Assembly: GCF_000774145.1 (NCBI RefSeq)
Contig: NZ_KN322983.1
Location: forward strand, 496,001-560,000
DNA length: 64,000 nt
Source of the DNA: Pseudomonas mediterranea CFBP 5447
GTDB lineage: Bacteria; Pseudomonadota; Gammaproteobacteria; Pseudomonadales; Pseudomonadaceae
Reading direction: 5' to 3'
Positions within the stretch are counted from its first letter, which is position 1, and the number at the start of each line of letters is the position of its first letter. The notes under the pieces were generated by a model. That model had not been told where the DNA came from, made no database searches, and saw only the letters and a program-made list of their open reading frames with translations. This document shows, piece by piece, positions 1 through 10,485 of this stretch. The position numbers were made by a program, and so were the translations under genes.

Positions 1-852
1 CGTGGTTTGTACAGCAACGTCGACGGCATGCGTGCGCAGGTCAATGCGCAGGAAGCCGAAGTGCAGAAGGCCCAGGAGAACTACAACCGGCGTAAGAACC
101 TGGCGGCTGGCGGGGCGATTTCCAAGGAAGAACTGTCCCACGCCCGGGATGACCTGACCTCGGCGCAGAATGCCCTCGCCAATGCCCGGCAGCAACTCAA
201 GACCTCCAGCGCGCTGGTGGACGACACCGTGGTCTCGTCCCATCCCGACGTGCAATCGGCCGCCGCGCAATTGCGCCAGGCCTACCTGAACAACGCCCGC
301 AGCACCCTGATCGCGCCGGTCACCGGTTATGTCGCCAAGCGCACCGTGCAATTGGGGCAACGGGTGCAACCGGGCACGGCGCTGATGGCGGTGATTCCGC
401 TGGATCAGTTGTGGATCGACGCCAACTTCAAGGAAACCCAGCTGCGTGAAATGCGCATCGGCCAGCCGGTGGAGATCGAAACCGACCTCTACGGCAGCGA
501 TGTGAAGTACAGCGGCACCGTCGACAGCCTCGGCGCGGGAACCGGCAGCGCGTTTGCCCTGCTGCCGGCGCAGAACGCCACCGGTAACTGGATCAAGATC
601 GTCCAGCGGGTGCCGGTGCGCATTCATGTCAACGCCCAGGAGCTGGCCAAGCATCCGCTGCGGGTCGGGCTGTCCACCGAGGTCAGCGTCAACCTGCGGG
701 ATCAGAGCGGTCCGGTCCTGGCCCAGCAACCTCCGCAGAAGGCCTCGTTCAGCACCCAGGTCTACGACCGCCAGCTGGCCGATGCCGACGCGATGATCAC
801 GCGCCTGATCCATGAGAACAGCGCTGCTGCGAGCAAGACTGCGCAGCGTTGA
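1..852 (+). CDS. emrA: EmrA-like HlyD-family membrane fusion protein, 5' truncated
   Basis: The reading frame is open from the first base, so the N-terminus (cytoplasmic tail and inner-membrane anchor) lies outside the window. What remains is the alpha-helical hairpin, rich in Gln, Ala and Glu (about residues 10-95), followed by the lipoyl/beta-barrel part (IAPVTGYVAKRTVQLGQRV) typical of HlyD/EmrA adaptors. These proteins sit in the periplasm and link an inner-membrane exporter to an outer-membrane channel. The next gene, 170 bp downstream on the same strand, is an EmrB-type exporter, which supports the EmrA assignment. The substrate cannot be read from the sequence. Confidence 0.88.
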   Translation, partial: RGLYSNVDGMRAQVNAQEAEVQKAQENYNRRKNLAAGGAISKEELSHARDDLTSAQNALANARQQLKTSSALVDDTVVSSHPDVQSAAAQLRQAYLNNARSTLIAPVTGYVAKRTVQLGQRVQPGTALMAVIPLDQLWIDANFKETQLREMRIGQPVEIETDLYGSDVKYSGTVDSLGAGTGSAFALLPAQNATGNWIKIVQRVPVRIHVNAQELAKHPLRVGLSTEVSVNLRDQSGPVLAQQPPQKASFSTQVYDRQLADADAMITRLIHENSAAASKTAQR

Positions 853-876
853 TGATCAGGTGAGAGTTCTATCGAT

Positions 877-968
877 CTGTGGGAGCGAGCCTGCTCGCGA
901 TGGCGGCATGACAGTCGACTTTTGTGTCATCTGATACACCGCTATCGCGAGCAGGCTCGCTCCCACAG
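877..968. repeat. REP inverted pair (BIME)
   Basis: Two copies of the Pseudomonas REP palindrome (CTGTGGGAGCGAGCCTGCTC and its reverse complement) face each other about 50 bp apart. The pair lies inside the emrA-emrB gap, so it will form a hairpin in the shared mRNA. Confidence 0.92.
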
Positions 969-1022
969 GTCGCCGGATTCGTCTGCGAGTTTCACGTCCG
1001 TTTCGCTTCCTAGGATTTCACA

Positions 1023-2552
1023 ATGAGCAATAACGCATCTTTCTCGCCGCCCAGCCTGTTGCTCAGTACCATCGGGCTGTCGCTGGCGACGTTCATGCAA
1101 GTGCTCGACACCACCATTGCCAACGTCGCCTTGCCGACCATTTCCGGCAACCTGGGCGTCAGTTCGGAGCAGGGCACCTGGGTGATCACGTCGTTCGCGG
1201 TGAGCAACGCCATCGCGCTGCCGCTGACCGGCTGGTTGAGCCGCCGGTTTGGCGAGGTGAAGCTGTTTCTGTGGGCAACCATGCTGTTCGTGCTGGCGTC
1301 GTTCCTGTGCGGCATTTCCACGTCGATGCCGGAGCTGATCGGCTTCCGCGTGCTCCAGGGCCTGGTGGCCGGGCCTTTGTACCCGATGACCCAGACCCTG
1401 CTGATTGCCGTGTATCCGCCCGCCAGGCGGGGGATGGCCCTGGCACTGCTGGCGATGGTCACGGTGGTGGCGCCGATTGCCGGGCCGATCCTGGGGGGCT
1501 GGATCACCGACAGCTACAGCTGGCCGTGGATCTTCTTCATCAACGTGCCCATCGGGATTTTCGCGGTGATGGTGGTGCGCCAGCAGCTCAAGGCGCGGCC
1601 GGTGGTGACCAGTTATCAGCCGATGGACTACGTCGGGCTGATCACGCTGATCATCGGCGTCGGCGCGCTCCAGGTGATTCTCGACAAGGGCAACGACCTG
1701 GATTGGTTCGAGTCGAATTTCATCATCATCGGCGCATTGATTTCCCTGGTTGCCCTGGCGGTGTTCGTGATTTGGGAAATGACCGACCGTCACCCGGTGG
1801 TCAATCTCAGGTTGTTCGCCTATCGCAACTTTCGCATCGGCACCATCGTGTTGGTGGGCGGCTATGCCGGGTTCTTCGGCATCAACCTGATCCTGCCGCA
1901 ATGGTTGCAGACCCAGATGGGCTACACCGCCACCTGGGCCGGGCTGGCTGTGGCGCCCATCGGCATCCTGCCGGTGTTGATGTCGCCCTTCGTCGGCAAG
2001 TACGCCCATAAATTCGACCTGCGCTTGCTGGCCGGCTTGGCGTTCCTGGCCATCGGCCTGAGCTGTTTCATGCGCGCCGGGTTCACCAACGAAGTGGACT
2101 TCCAACACATTGCCCTGGTGCAACTGTTCATGGGAATCGGGGTGGCCCTGTTCTTCATGCCGACCCTGAGCATCCTGATGTCCGACCTGCCACCGCAGCA
2201 GATTGCCGATGGCGCGGGGTTGGCGACGTTCCTGCGGACCCTGGGGGGCAGCTTTGCCGCGTCCCTGACCACCTGGATCTGGATCCGCCGGGCGGACCAG
2301 CACCATGCCTACCTGAGCGAGAGCATCAGCACCTTCGACCCGGCCACCCGCGAGGCGCTCAACCAGCTCGGCGGCGCGAACCCACCGGCCTATGCCCAAC
2401 TCGATCACATTCTCACCAGCCAGGCGTACATGCTCTCCACCGTGGACTACTTCACGCTGCTGGGCTGGGCGTTCATGGGCCTGATCCTGCTGGTGTGGCT
2501 GGCGAAGCCGCCGTTTGCGGCGAAGGCGGGGCCGGCGGCCAGCGGGCACTGA
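1023..2552 (+). CDS. emrB: EmrB/QacA-type multidrug exporter (MFS, DHA2 family)
   Basis: The protein has 509 residues, the usual length for DHA2 drug:H+ antiporters with 14 transmembrane helices. Helix 1 carries the family motif VLDTTIANVALPTI (about residues 28-41). The loop after helix 2 has GWLSRRFGEVKLF, a form of MFS motif A, and motif C-like Gly/Pro spacing is seen in VAPIAGPILGGWI. It acts in the inner membrane with the upstream EmrA-like adaptor to expel toxic compounds across both membranes. The ATG at 1023 follows CTAGGATTTCACA. The exported compounds are unknown. Confidence 0.9.
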   Translation: MSNNASFSPPSLLLSTIGLSLATFMQVLDTTIANVALPTISGNLGVSSEQGTWVITSFAVSNAIALPLTGWLSRRFGEVKLFLWATMLFVLASFLCGISTSMPELIGFRVLQGLVAGPLYPMTQTLLIAVYPPARRGMALALLAMVTVVAPIAGPILGGWITDSYSWPWIFFINVPIGIFAVMVVRQQLKARPVVTSYQPMDYVGLITLIIGVGALQVILDKGNDLDWFESNFIIIGALISLVALAVFVIWEMTDRHPVVNLRLFAYRNFRIGTIVLVGGYAGFFGINLILPQWLQTQMGYTATWAGLAVAPIGILPVLMSPFVGKYAHKFDLRLLAGLAFLAIGLSCFMRAGFTNEVDFQHIALVQLFMGIGVALFFMPTLSILMSDLPPQQIADGAGLATFLRTLGGSFAASLTTWIWIRRADQHHAYLSESISTFDPATREALNQLGGANPPAYAQLDHILTSQAYMLSTVDYFTLLGWAFMGLILLVWLAKPPFAAKAGPAASGH

Positions 2553-2572
2553 CTAGCCTGAAACACAATCCG

Positions 2573-2677
2573 CTGTGGGAGCAAAGCTTGCTCGCGACAG
2601 CGGTGTGTCAGTCAACAACCATGCTGGCGGCGATAGTTATCGCGAGCAAGCTTTGCTCCCACAGGCTCGCTCCCACA
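2573..2677. repeat. REP inverted pair plus a partial third copy
   Basis: A REP variant with an AAGCTT core (GTGGGAGCAAAGCTTGCTCGCGA) faces its inverted copy. A truncated GCTCGCTCCCACA unit follows. It fills the gap between the converging emrB and lpxH genes. Confidence 0.9.
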
Positions 2678-2692
2678 AAAGGGGTGTGTCTG

Positions 2693-3445
2693 TCAGTCGG
2701 TGGGGGCTGCCAGCTGTGGCGGCGGGGCGACCCCGAACGGCGCCAACGCAAACCCCTGTTCATCCACCTGCAACGCCCAACCCTGCTTGTCCCAATCCCC
2801 GAGCACGATGCGCCGGGCGGCGCGTTCGCCGAGTTGCAGCTTATGGATGGCGGGGCGGTGGGTGTGGCCGTGGATCAGGGTCTTCACGCCATATTGCTGC
2901 ATGATCCGCGGAATTTCCTCGGGGGTGACGTCGACGATGTCGTTGGCTTTCATCCGCACCTGGGTCGTGCTTTCACTGCGCAGCTTGCGCGCCAGCTTCT
3001 GGCGACTGCCCAGCGGCAGGTGCCGCAGGATGAACAGGGTGACCGGGTTGCGCAGCCAGCGCCGCAGCTTCATGTAGCCTTCGTCGCGGGTGCAGAGGCT
3101 GTCGCCGTGCATCAGCAACACCGGTTCGCCGTTGAACTGCACGACACTCGGGTCCTTGATCAGGGTGCAGCCAGCCGCTTTGCAGAAGGCTTGCCCCAGC
3201 ATGAAGTCGCGATTGCCATGCATCAGGAAAATGGCCGTGCCGCTGTCGCTGAGTTCGCGCAGGGCCTGGCAGATGGAACGCTGGAACGGCGTCATGGCAT
3301 CGTCGCCGATCCACGCTTCGAAAAAGTCGCCGAGAATGTACAACGCCTGCGCCGAGCGGGCGCGGGTGGCGAGTAGATCCAGAAACGCCCGGGTGATGTC
3401 CGGGCGCTCCTCTTCCAGATGCAGATCTGAAATCAGTAGGATCAC
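2693..3445 (-). CDS. lpxH: UDP-2,3-diacylglucosamine diphosphatase LpxH
   Basis: LpxH hydrolyses UDP-2,3-diacylglucosamine to lipid X and UMP, the fourth step of lipid A synthesis, at the inner face of the inner membrane. The 250-residue protein begins [15 protein letters not shown], containing the calcineurin-type metal motif DxH. Further metal-ligand motifs follow: [11 protein letters not shown], a GNRDF block ([10 protein letters not shown]), LMHGD and [10 protein letters not shown]. The start is a GTG at 3445 that overlaps the ppiB stop codon by four bases (GTGA), which implies translational coupling with ppiB. Confidence 0.96.
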   Translation of the reverse strand: MILLISDLHLEEERPDITRAFLDLLATRARSAQALYILGDFFEAWIGDDAMTPFQRSICQALRELSDSGTAIFLMHGNRDFMLGQAFCKAAGCTLIKDPSVVQFNGEPVLLMHGDSLCTRDEGYMKLRRWLRNPVTLFILRHLPLGSRQKLARKLRSESTTQVRMKANDIVDVTPEEIPRIMQQYGVKTLIHGHTHRPAIHKLQLGERAARRIVLGDWDKQGWALQVDEQGFALAPFGVAPPPQLAAPTD

Positions 3446-3945
3446 TCAATGATCTCGGCTTTCTCGATGATCACGTCGTCCTTCGGAACGTCCTGGTGGC
3501 CAGCCTTGGAGGTGGTGGCGACGCCTTCGATCTTGTCGACCACGTCCTGGCCTTCGATCACTTCACCGAACACGGCATAACCCCAGCCCTGGGCGTTCTT
3601 GGCGGTGTGGTTGAGGAAGCTGTTGTCGTTGGCATTGATGAAGAACTGTGCCGATGCCGAATGCGGATCCATGGTGCGCGCCATGGCGATGGAGTATTTC
3701 TTGTTCGGCAGGCCGTTGTCGGCTTCGTTCTGGATGCTCGGGCGCTTGTCCTTCTTTTCCTGCATGCCAGGCTCGAAACCACCGCCCTGGATCATGAAGC
3801 CCTTGATCACGCGGTGGAACACGACGTTCTCGTAGTGACCCTTCTTGACGTACTCAAGGAAGTTTTCAACGGTCTTCGGCGCCTTCTCGGCGTTCAGTTC
3901 CAGGACGATGTCGCCGTGGTTGGTGGTCAGTTTGACTTTGCTCAT
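3442..3945 (-). CDS. ppiB: Cytoplasmic peptidyl-prolyl cis-trans isomerase B (cyclophilin)
   Basis: This is a 167-residue cyclophilin starting [17 protein letters not shown], with no signal peptide, so it is the cytoplasmic type. The catalytic region is present: [13 protein letters not shown] (Arg and Phe of the active site) and [12 protein letters not shown]. It catalyses proline isomerisation during protein folding. An upstream in-frame extension to 4089 exists, but the ATG at 3945 matches the family start and lies near the AGAGTAGTC leader. It forms an operon with lpxH through a 4-bp overlap. The operon diverges from glnS. Confidence 0.96.
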   Translation of the reverse strand: MSKVKLTTNHGDIVLELNAEKAPKTVENFLEYVKKGHYENVVFHRVIKGFMIQGGGFEPGMQEKKDKRPSIQNEADNGLPNKKYSIAMARTMDPHSASAQFFINANDNSFLNHTAKNAQGWGYAVFGEVIEGQDVVDKIEGVATTSKAGHQDVPKDDVIIEKAEIIE

Positions 3946-4194
3946 GATGACTACTCTTTCTAGGAATTCGTGGGTTTCGCGGCCCGGAAGCCCGCAACCG
4001 GTCCGGCTGTAATCGGCCAGGTTGGGCAGTTTAGCGTGCCAGGCACGAAATTCGAGGCGGTTTTTCACCCAGCGGCCGAATAAATTCAATCGTTTGCCGG
4101 CCTGGCCTGTCAGCGGCTTGACAGCATCGGCTATGATACGAGCTTTGATTTATCAGGCCGCACCCGGCCGCGCACTTGTAAGTTCAAGGATCCT

Positions 4195-5892
<1,698 letters not shown>

Positions 5893-5913
5893 TCAAGTCT
5901 TAAGGGAAACCCT

Positions 5914-7296
5914 GTGCTTACGATCTACAACACGCTCACCAAGAGCAAAGAAGTCTTCAAGCCGCTGGATGGCAACAAGGTGCGCATGTACGTGTGCGGC
6001 ATGACCGTGTACGACTATTGCCACCTGGGCCACGGCCGCAGCATGGTCGCCTTCGACCTGGTGACCCGCTGGCTGCGTTTCAGCGGTTATGACCTGACGT
6101 ATGTGCGCAACATCACCGACATCGACGACAAGATCATCAACCGCGCCAACGAGAATGGCGAGTCGTTCGAGGCATTGACCGAGCGCATGATCGCGGCGAT
6201 GCACGAGGACGAGGCGCGCCTCAATATCCTCAAGCCGGATATGGAACCGCGGGCCACCGATCATATCCCTGGTATGCACGCGATGATCCAGACCCTGATC
6301 GACAAGGGTTATGCCTACGCACCGGGCAATGGCGACGTGTACTACCGCGTCGGCAAGTTCATGGGCTACGGCAAGCTGTCGCGCAAGAAGATCGAAGACC
6401 TGCGCATCGGCGCGCGGATCGAAGTCGGCGAGTCGAAACAGGACCCGCTGGATTTCGTGCTGTGGAAAGCCGCCAAGCCGGGTGAGCCGAGCTGGGATTC
6501 GCCGTGGGGCAAGGGCCGTCCGGGCTGGCACATCGAATGCTCGGTGATGTCCACCTGCTGCCTGGGCGAGACCTTCGACATTCATGGCGGCGGCAGCGAC
6601 CTGGAGTTCCCGCACCACGAAAACGAGATCGCCCAGAGCGAAGCGGCCACTGGCAAGACCTACGCCAACGCGTGGATGCATTGCGGCATGATCCGGATCA
6701 ATGGCGAGAAGATGTCCAAGTCCTTGAACAACTTCTTCACCATCCGCGACGTGCTTGACAAGTACCACCCCGAGGTCGTGCGTTATTTGCTGGTGTCGAG
6801 TCACTACCGCAGCGCCATCAACTACTCGGAAGACAACCTCAAGGACGCCAAGGGCGCCCTGGAGCGTTTCTACCACGCATTGAAAGGCCTGCCGAACGTA
6901 GCGGCCGCCGGTGGCGAGGCGTTCGTGGCGCGGTTTACCGAGGTGATGAACGACGACTTCGGTACGCCGGAAGCCTGCGCGGTGCTGTTCGAGATGGTGC
7001 GCGAGGTCAACCGCCTGCGTGAGAGCGATCTCGATGCGGCGGCGGGCCTGGCGGCGCGCTTGAAGGAACTGGCCAGCGTCCTGGGCGTGCTGCAGCTCGA
7101 AGCGGACGACTTCCTCCAGGCCGGTGCCGAAGGCCGTGTGGACGCTGCCGAGGTCGAGGCATTGATCCAGGCGCGCCTGACCGCGCGGGCCAATAAGGAT
7201 TGGGCCGAATCCGACCGCATCCGCGACCAGCTCACCGCCATGGGCGTGGTACTGGAAGATGGGAAGGGCGGCACGACCTGGCGCTTGGCTGACTGA
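5914..7296 (+). CDS. cysS: Cysteinyl-tRNA synthetase
   Basis: CysRS of 460 residues, the standard length. The N-terminus has the zinc/HIGH region [19 protein letters not shown]. Zinc ligands continue in WHIECSVMS and in [13 protein letters not shown]. The KMSKS motif is intact ([12 protein letters not shown]). The C-terminal DALR and anticodon domains are complete. The start codon is GTG at 5914, preceded by TTAAGGGAAACCCT, an ordinary SD at normal spacing. It sits directly behind glnS. Confidence 0.98.
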   Translation: MLTIYNTLTKSKEVFKPLDGNKVRMYVCGMTVYDYCHLGHGRSMVAFDLVTRWLRFSGYDLTYVRNITDIDDKIINRANENGESFEALTERMIAAMHEDEARLNILKPDMEPRATDHIPGMHAMIQTLIDKGYAYAPGNGDVYYRVGKFMGYGKLSRKKIEDLRIGARIEVGESKQDPLDFVLWKAAKPGEPSWDSPWGKGRPGWHIECSVMSTCCLGETFDIHGGGSDLEFPHHENEIAQSEAATGKTYANAWMHCGMIRINGEKMSKSLNNFFTIRDVLDKYHPEVVRYLLVSSHYRSAINYSEDNLKDAKGALERFYHALKGLPNVAAAGGEAFVARFTEVMNDDFGTPEACAVLFEMVREVNRLRESDLDAAAGLAARLKELASVLGVLQLEADDFLQAGAEGRVDAAEVEALIQARLTARANKDWAESDRIRDQLTAMGVVLEDGKGGTTWRLAD

Positions 7297-7303
7297 CGAT
7301 TAA

Positions 7304-7524
7304 CTGTGGGAGTGAGCCTGCTCGCGATGGCGTCAGGTCAGTCAACACCTTCGTTGAATGCTGAACCGCTATCGCGAGCAGGCTCGCTCCCACATTGTCT
7401 CGGGTTGAACCCGGCCCCACGTACACCCCCGACCTGTGGGAGCGAGCCTGCTCGCGATGGCGTCAGATCAATCAACACCTTCGTTGAATGCTGAGCCGCT
7501 ATCGCAAGCAAGCCCGCCCCCACA
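7304..7524. repeat. Tandemly duplicated REP pair (two units, 130-bp period)
   Basis: Two nearly identical REP inverted pairs (7304-7394 and 7434-7524) are arranged head to tail. The inner spacer (GTCAACACCTTCGTTGAATG) is also duplicated, so the whole unit was copied. The second unit has diverged in its right half (GCAAGCAAGCCCGCCCCCAC). Confidence 0.92.
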
Positions 7525-7609
7525 ATTTTTTGTGTCCAGCCCACCGATCTTTCTTTTATGAGCTAGTACTGTCAGGTCGATCCGACGTTCTCTCTGACGG
7601 GTACCTTCC

Positions 7610-8065
7610 ATGTTGGCTCATTGGTCTCTCGCGGCAATTCATCTTTTGGCGTTCGCCCTCGGCTTGTGGGCGGTGCTCACCCGCGGCACGGCGCTGCGAC
7701 GCCTGGCCGGTGGTGCGGATGCGGTTCGAAACGTATTGATGGCGGATAACGTGTGGGGCCTGTCGGCTCTGGTCCTGCTGGTGACCGGAGGGATGCGCGC
7801 TTTCGGCGGCTATGAAAAGGGCTCGGACTATTACCTGCATCAGCCCCTGTTCCACCTGAAGATGACCTTGCTCCTGCTGATCCTGCTACTCGAACTCGTG
7901 CCGATGATCACCTTGATCAAATGGCGGGTGGCGCTGGGCAAAGGGACGACGATCGATGCTTCAAGGGCCGGCCGTCTGGCCCGGATCAGCCACATCGAAG
8001 CCTTGCTGCTGATGTTAATGGTGATCGCCGCCACTGGCATGGCCCGAGGCGTGAGCTTCGGCTGA
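7610..8065 (+). CDS. DUF2214 family membrane protein
   Basis: A 151-residue hydrophobic protein with four predicted membrane segments, at about residues 5-24, 50-65, 80-103 and 125-145. The sequence pattern (LAHWSLAAIHLLAFALGLWA; LMADNVWGLSA; FHLKMTLLLLIL) matches the DUF2214 family of inner-membrane proteins, whose function is not established. The gene stands alone between a REP array and the rsmE region. The SD before the ATG at 7610 is weak. Confidence 0.82.
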   Translation: MLAHWSLAAIHLLAFALGLWAVLTRGTALRRLAGGADAVRNVLMADNVWGLSALVLLVTGGMRAFGGYEKGSDYYLHQPLFHLKMTLLLLILLLELVPMITLIKWRVALGKGTTIDASRAGRLARISHIEALLLMLMVIAATGMARGVSFG

Positions 8066-8209
8066 GCAGCACGAACGCCCGCTTCACCGCCATTAAAACG
8101 AAACGTCCGACAGCCATGCTACGAGTCATGGCATTAATATCGGTTCACAGGCTGGACGGAAAAGCAGGGGCGGGGTAATGCGGGGGAGGCGCGGGCGGCC
8201 TGAATCTTT

Positions 8210-8244
8210 AGCCAGCCATTGCGATGATGCAAACGGGCTGGCTA
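8210..8244. other. Inverted repeat downstream of rsmE
   Basis: The 9-bp arms TAGCCAGCC and GGCTGGCTA are separated by 17 bp, just beyond the rsmE stop codon. It may act as a 3' hairpin for rsmE, but there is no T-tract on either strand, so it is not a standard intrinsic terminator. Confidence 0.4.
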
Positions 8245-8260
8245 CGGACCGCTGCAAGGC

Positions 8261-8455
8261 TCAGGGAGTTTGCGGCTTGTCGGGGGCAGTCAGGCCCGCC
8301 TGAATGCGCTGATAAATCTCTTCCCGATGCACGGCGACGTTTTTCGGGGCATTGATGCCGATGCGGACCTGTTGGCCGCTAACGCCCAGAATGGTGATCG
8401 TGATGTCGTCACCAATGTTTATGCTTTCACCGACTTTGCGGGTGAGTATCAGCAT
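8261..8455 (-). CDS. rsmE: CsrA/RsmA-family translational regulator, RsmE type
   Basis: A 64-residue CsrA-family RNA-binding protein with the conserved core [18 protein letters not shown] and the RNA-contacting [13 protein letters not shown] segment. The residues [19 protein letters not shown] and the tail AGLTAPDK resemble RsmE rather than RsmA of fluorescent pseudomonads, as remembered. The protein binds GGA-containing hairpins near ribosome binding sites and represses translation. It is titrated by Gac-controlled small RNAs (family knowledge). Its own SD (CAAGGAGAACACC) contains an AAGGA core, so autoregulation is plausible. Confidence 0.93.
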   Translation of the reverse strand: MLILTRKVGESINIGDDITITILGVSGQQVRIGINAPKNVAVHREEIYQRIQAGLTAPDKPQTP

Positions 8456-8703
8456 GGTGTTCTCCTTGATTACTTTATTAGGGCACCTGATTCAGACAGT
8501 GCAGATGTCGGTACTGCTTATAGATTAGTGCTAAGTGTCACAATGTGGGTGCCTCTTTCTGACGTGCAGATGCAGCATTAATTCCCAGGGTGCGACTATA
8601 CAGAGAGACCGGGCAGGATTCTCGTGTTTTGCGTACTGTTTGCGGGGTTCTTGGTGGATGTGAGTGCTAAAATCCTTCCCTCATGTCTTCCTGAGGAAAC
8701 GTT

Positions 8704-9069
8704 GTGCGTAAATTGGCTTGGGTTATCGCGGTGTTGATGCTGGCCGGATGTGGCGATGGGCGTGAAGTCGAAGCGCCGAAGCCGAAGCCATCCGCGACCT
8801 CCGCACCGGCAGTCGCTGCCGCGCCGCAATGGGGAGTCGAGGTTCGGGGCGAGACGCCGCAGGCTGTCAGCGACCTGACCGGATGGCTGATCGAGCACAG
8901 CTTCATGTCGAGCGTGGTTCGGGAAAATGGCAAGGAACGGGTCCTGGTCGGACCGTTCAGCTCCAGGGCCGAGGCCGAGGCCAAGCAGGAGCAGGTCACT
9001 GCCGCCCTGGTTCGGGCCAAGAAACGCAACATCGAGACGCAGGTGGTGGATTTCCCGACGGCTCAATGA
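8704..9069 (+). CDS. SPOR-domain-like lipoprotein
   Basis: A 121-residue protein with a short signal peptide ending in a lipobox (MLAGCG, Cys about residue 17). A Pro/Lys/Ala-rich linker follows, then a C-terminal SPOR-like fold (about 45-118) containing the typical VLVGPFSSRAEAEAKQ repeat. SPOR domains bind glycan strands denuded of stem peptides, so this is probably an envelope lipoprotein associated with peptidoglycan. The GTG start at 8704 lies 8 bp after GAGG. It diverges from rsmE; the 248-bp gap should hold both promoters. Confidence 0.8.
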   Translation: MRKLAWVIAVLMLAGCGDGREVEAPKPKPSATSAPAVAAAPQWGVEVRGETPQAVSDLTGWLIEHSFMSSVVRENGKERVLVGPFSSRAEAEAKQEQVTAALVRAKKRNIETQVVDFPTAQ

Positions 9070-9084
9070 TCGTATGAACAAAAC

Positions 9085-9175
9085 CTGTGGGAGCGTCGGA
9101 CGAGCGCTATCGCCATACAGAGTGACTTCTGCATCGACTGATTCACCGCTATCGTGAGCAGGCTCGCTCCCACAG
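9085..9175. repeat. REP inverted pair, left arm degenerate
   Basis: The right arm is a standard REP (TATCGTGAGCAGGCTCGCTC). The left arm CTGTGGGAGCGTCGGACGAG has lost most of its palindromic core. Confidence 0.85.
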
Positions 9176-9203
9176 TTGCTTTGTGTTGTTCACGAATGTG
9201 CGG

Positions 9204-9893
9204 TCAGCCGCAGGCTTTCAGATCCACCGGGCCCACGAACTCGTTTCCACGTCCCATGACACAGGCCACGCTCTGGTTGCGCTGGCGCTCCCAGCTTTCC
9301 ACCGGGTAGGTCTTGTCCCAGGCTTCGTACAGGCGTCGGTCCTGTTTCGACAGCTGCAGGCCATATTGCTTGCTCATGTAGAAATACGTCCGGGCGATCA
9401 TTCCCCGGATGGAAGGGCGGGGCATGACTTTCTTCGCCTTGAAATCCACCTGGGTCAGGCATGAGCCGTATTGACCCTTCTGCACCGGCAGCCAGCCGAA
9501 GCTGAAGTTGTTCCGGTCACCGTTCACTTCGCCGATGCTGGGCACCAGGTTGTGAAGGTCGGCTTCAGCCCGTTGATAGACCGGATCGTAGCGGGTGCAG
9601 TTCTTGCGCCCACCTTGTTGCCAGCATTGGCGCTGATGACCGATCTGCCACGCCGGAACGATGTGCTCCCACTCGATACGGGCGGCGCGACTGGCATTCT
9701 TGCGCGGTACATAACCACAGGCCGCCAGGTTGACGCGATTGCCAGTGTACTTGCAGCCGCAATAGAACTCGGTGGATTGCGGGGCATAGAGTTTCCAGGC
9801 GACTTTCTTGGCTTCGTTGAAGGTGCGAGGAGCCCCGGCCTGGGCGCCTGTGGCGATAAGCACAAGCAGTAAAGCAACACAGCGGACTTTCAT
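9204..9893 (-). CDS. endA: Secreted/periplasmic endonuclease I
   Basis: A 229-residue protein with a cleavable signal peptide (about residues 1-20, ending GAQA-GAP). The mature part matches endonuclease I / NucM. The catalytic region is RIEWEHIVPAW (His-Me finger), with ADLHNLVPSIGEVNGDRNNFSF supplying the Asn/Glu metal site. Cysteine pairs around YCGCKY and AACGY suggest disulfides. It degrades DNA outside the cytoplasm. The chosen ATG at 9893 starts the signal peptide; a longer in-frame ORF to 10004 lacks one. It lies 5 bp behind the DUF1654 gene, so both are probably driven by the LexA-type promoter. Confidence 0.93.
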   Translation of the reverse strand: MKVRCVALLLVLIATGAQAGAPRTFNEAKKVAWKLYAPQSTEFYCGCKYTGNRVNLAACGYVPRKNASRAARIEWEHIVPAWQIGHQRQCWQQGGRKNCTRYDPVYQRAEADLHNLVPSIGEVNGDRNNFSFGWLPVQKGQYGSCLTQVDFKAKKVMPRPSIRGMIARTYFYMSKQYGLQLSKQDRRLYEAWDKTYPVESWERQRNQSVACVMGRGNEFVGPVDLKACG

Positions 9894-9898
9894 CGGAC

Positions 9899-10147
9899 TC
9901 AATCTTCCTTCGGCACAACCCAGAAAACCTGCACACCACCGTCGTCGCGATAGGCGAGGGTCACGTTGTCGTTCTCGTCGATTTCTTCCAGCAGGCGCTC
10001 CCATTCCTCCATGGGTTCGTCGGGAAGGCGAAAGATCAGGGCTGCCTTGGCTTTTTGTGCGGTAGGGGCGTTGATGATTTTCGAGACCCGCAGGCCGAGT
10101 TTTGTATAGGAATCTAAGGGGGTAGTTGCAGCGGAGGGCGTGGCCAC
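9899..10147 (-). CDS. DUF1654 protein, first gene of a probable SOS operon
   Basis: The 82-residue protein is compact and acidic. Its conserved core (YTKLGLRVSKIINAPTAQK, then PMEEWERLLEEIDENDNVTL) corresponds to DUF1654, a family common in Pseudomonas and its phages and of unknown biochemical role. The start is assigned to the GTG at 10147 because AAGGA lies 7 bp upstream. The longer reading frame from 10198 would begin inside the promoter and LexA box. The stop codon is 5 bp from the endA start. Confidence 0.8.
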   Translation of the reverse strand: MATPSAATTPLDSYTKLGLRVSKIINAPTAQKAKAALIFRLPDEPMEEWERLLEEIDENDNVTLAYRDDGGVQVFWVVPKED

Positions 10148-10165
10148 AGGATTATCCTTATTAAG

Positions 10166-10206
10166 CTGTACGTGCATACAGTATTTAACCGTAGGCATTT
10201 ACGCAA
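10166..10206 (-). promoter_or_regulatory. LexA-controlled promoter for DUF1654-endA
   Basis: On the minus strand, -35 TTGCGT (10206-10201) is followed after 17 bp by -10 TACTGT (10183-10178). A LexA box, CTGTATGCACGTACAG (10181-10166), overlaps the -10. It fits the CTGT-N8-ACAG consensus with 5-bp perfect arms. The box ends 18 bp before the GTG start. Repressor there would cover the -10 and early transcribed region, as in classical SOS genes. Confidence 0.85.
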
Positions 10207-10381
10207 CTGCTTAAAATTCAAGAAAATCGTCTGACAGCGCTTTTGACGTTTTGGTGTGGGAAAAAATGAATATTTATCGCCGGGACCGAGAAGCTGACCG
10301 CGGTGACTTCAAGTACTCTGTTCAACCCGATGGGTTCGAAGCGATGACATGATCCGAGACCCTGCGAACACAACCGCAACG

Positions 10382-10432
10382 TTGACAAATCCCCAAAGCC
10401 TTACCATAGTTCACTTCACGCAAACGTTTGCG
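10382..10432 (+). promoter_or_regulatory. rbs operon promoter with LacI-type (RbsR) operator
   Basis: A consensus -35 TTGACA (10382-10387) is spaced 17 bp from CATAGT (10405-10410). Just downstream, a perfect 14-bp palindrome CGCAAACGTTTGCG (10419-10432) has the CG centre expected for LacI/PurR-family repressors. It precedes rbsB by 53 bp. RbsR, encoded in the same operon, is the obvious ligand-controlled repressor. Confidence 0.85.
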
Positions 10433-10485
10433 CGGCGTTCCGTGCACTGATTTGCTCACAATAATCATAAGATCGGAGTGAACCC

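Noticed and set aside
942..2549. A 535-codon minus-strand ORF opposite the EmrB-like gene, and similar long antisense ORFs at 4153-5727, 33809-34996, 37443-39479, 42911-45022 and 45944-47848
   Set aside because: All mirror well-supported genes; their translations have no recognisable domain and biased His/Gln/Arg/Val content.
3946..4089. N-terminal extension of PpiB (48 residues)
   Set aside because: It has no SD or homology and runs into the divergent promoter region with glnS.
7232..7544. Short ORFs running through REP elements (also at 55818-57030 and 62773-63366)
   Set aside because: REP palindromes regularly give open frames with GASLLAIA/GSEPARD-like peptides; they are not genes.
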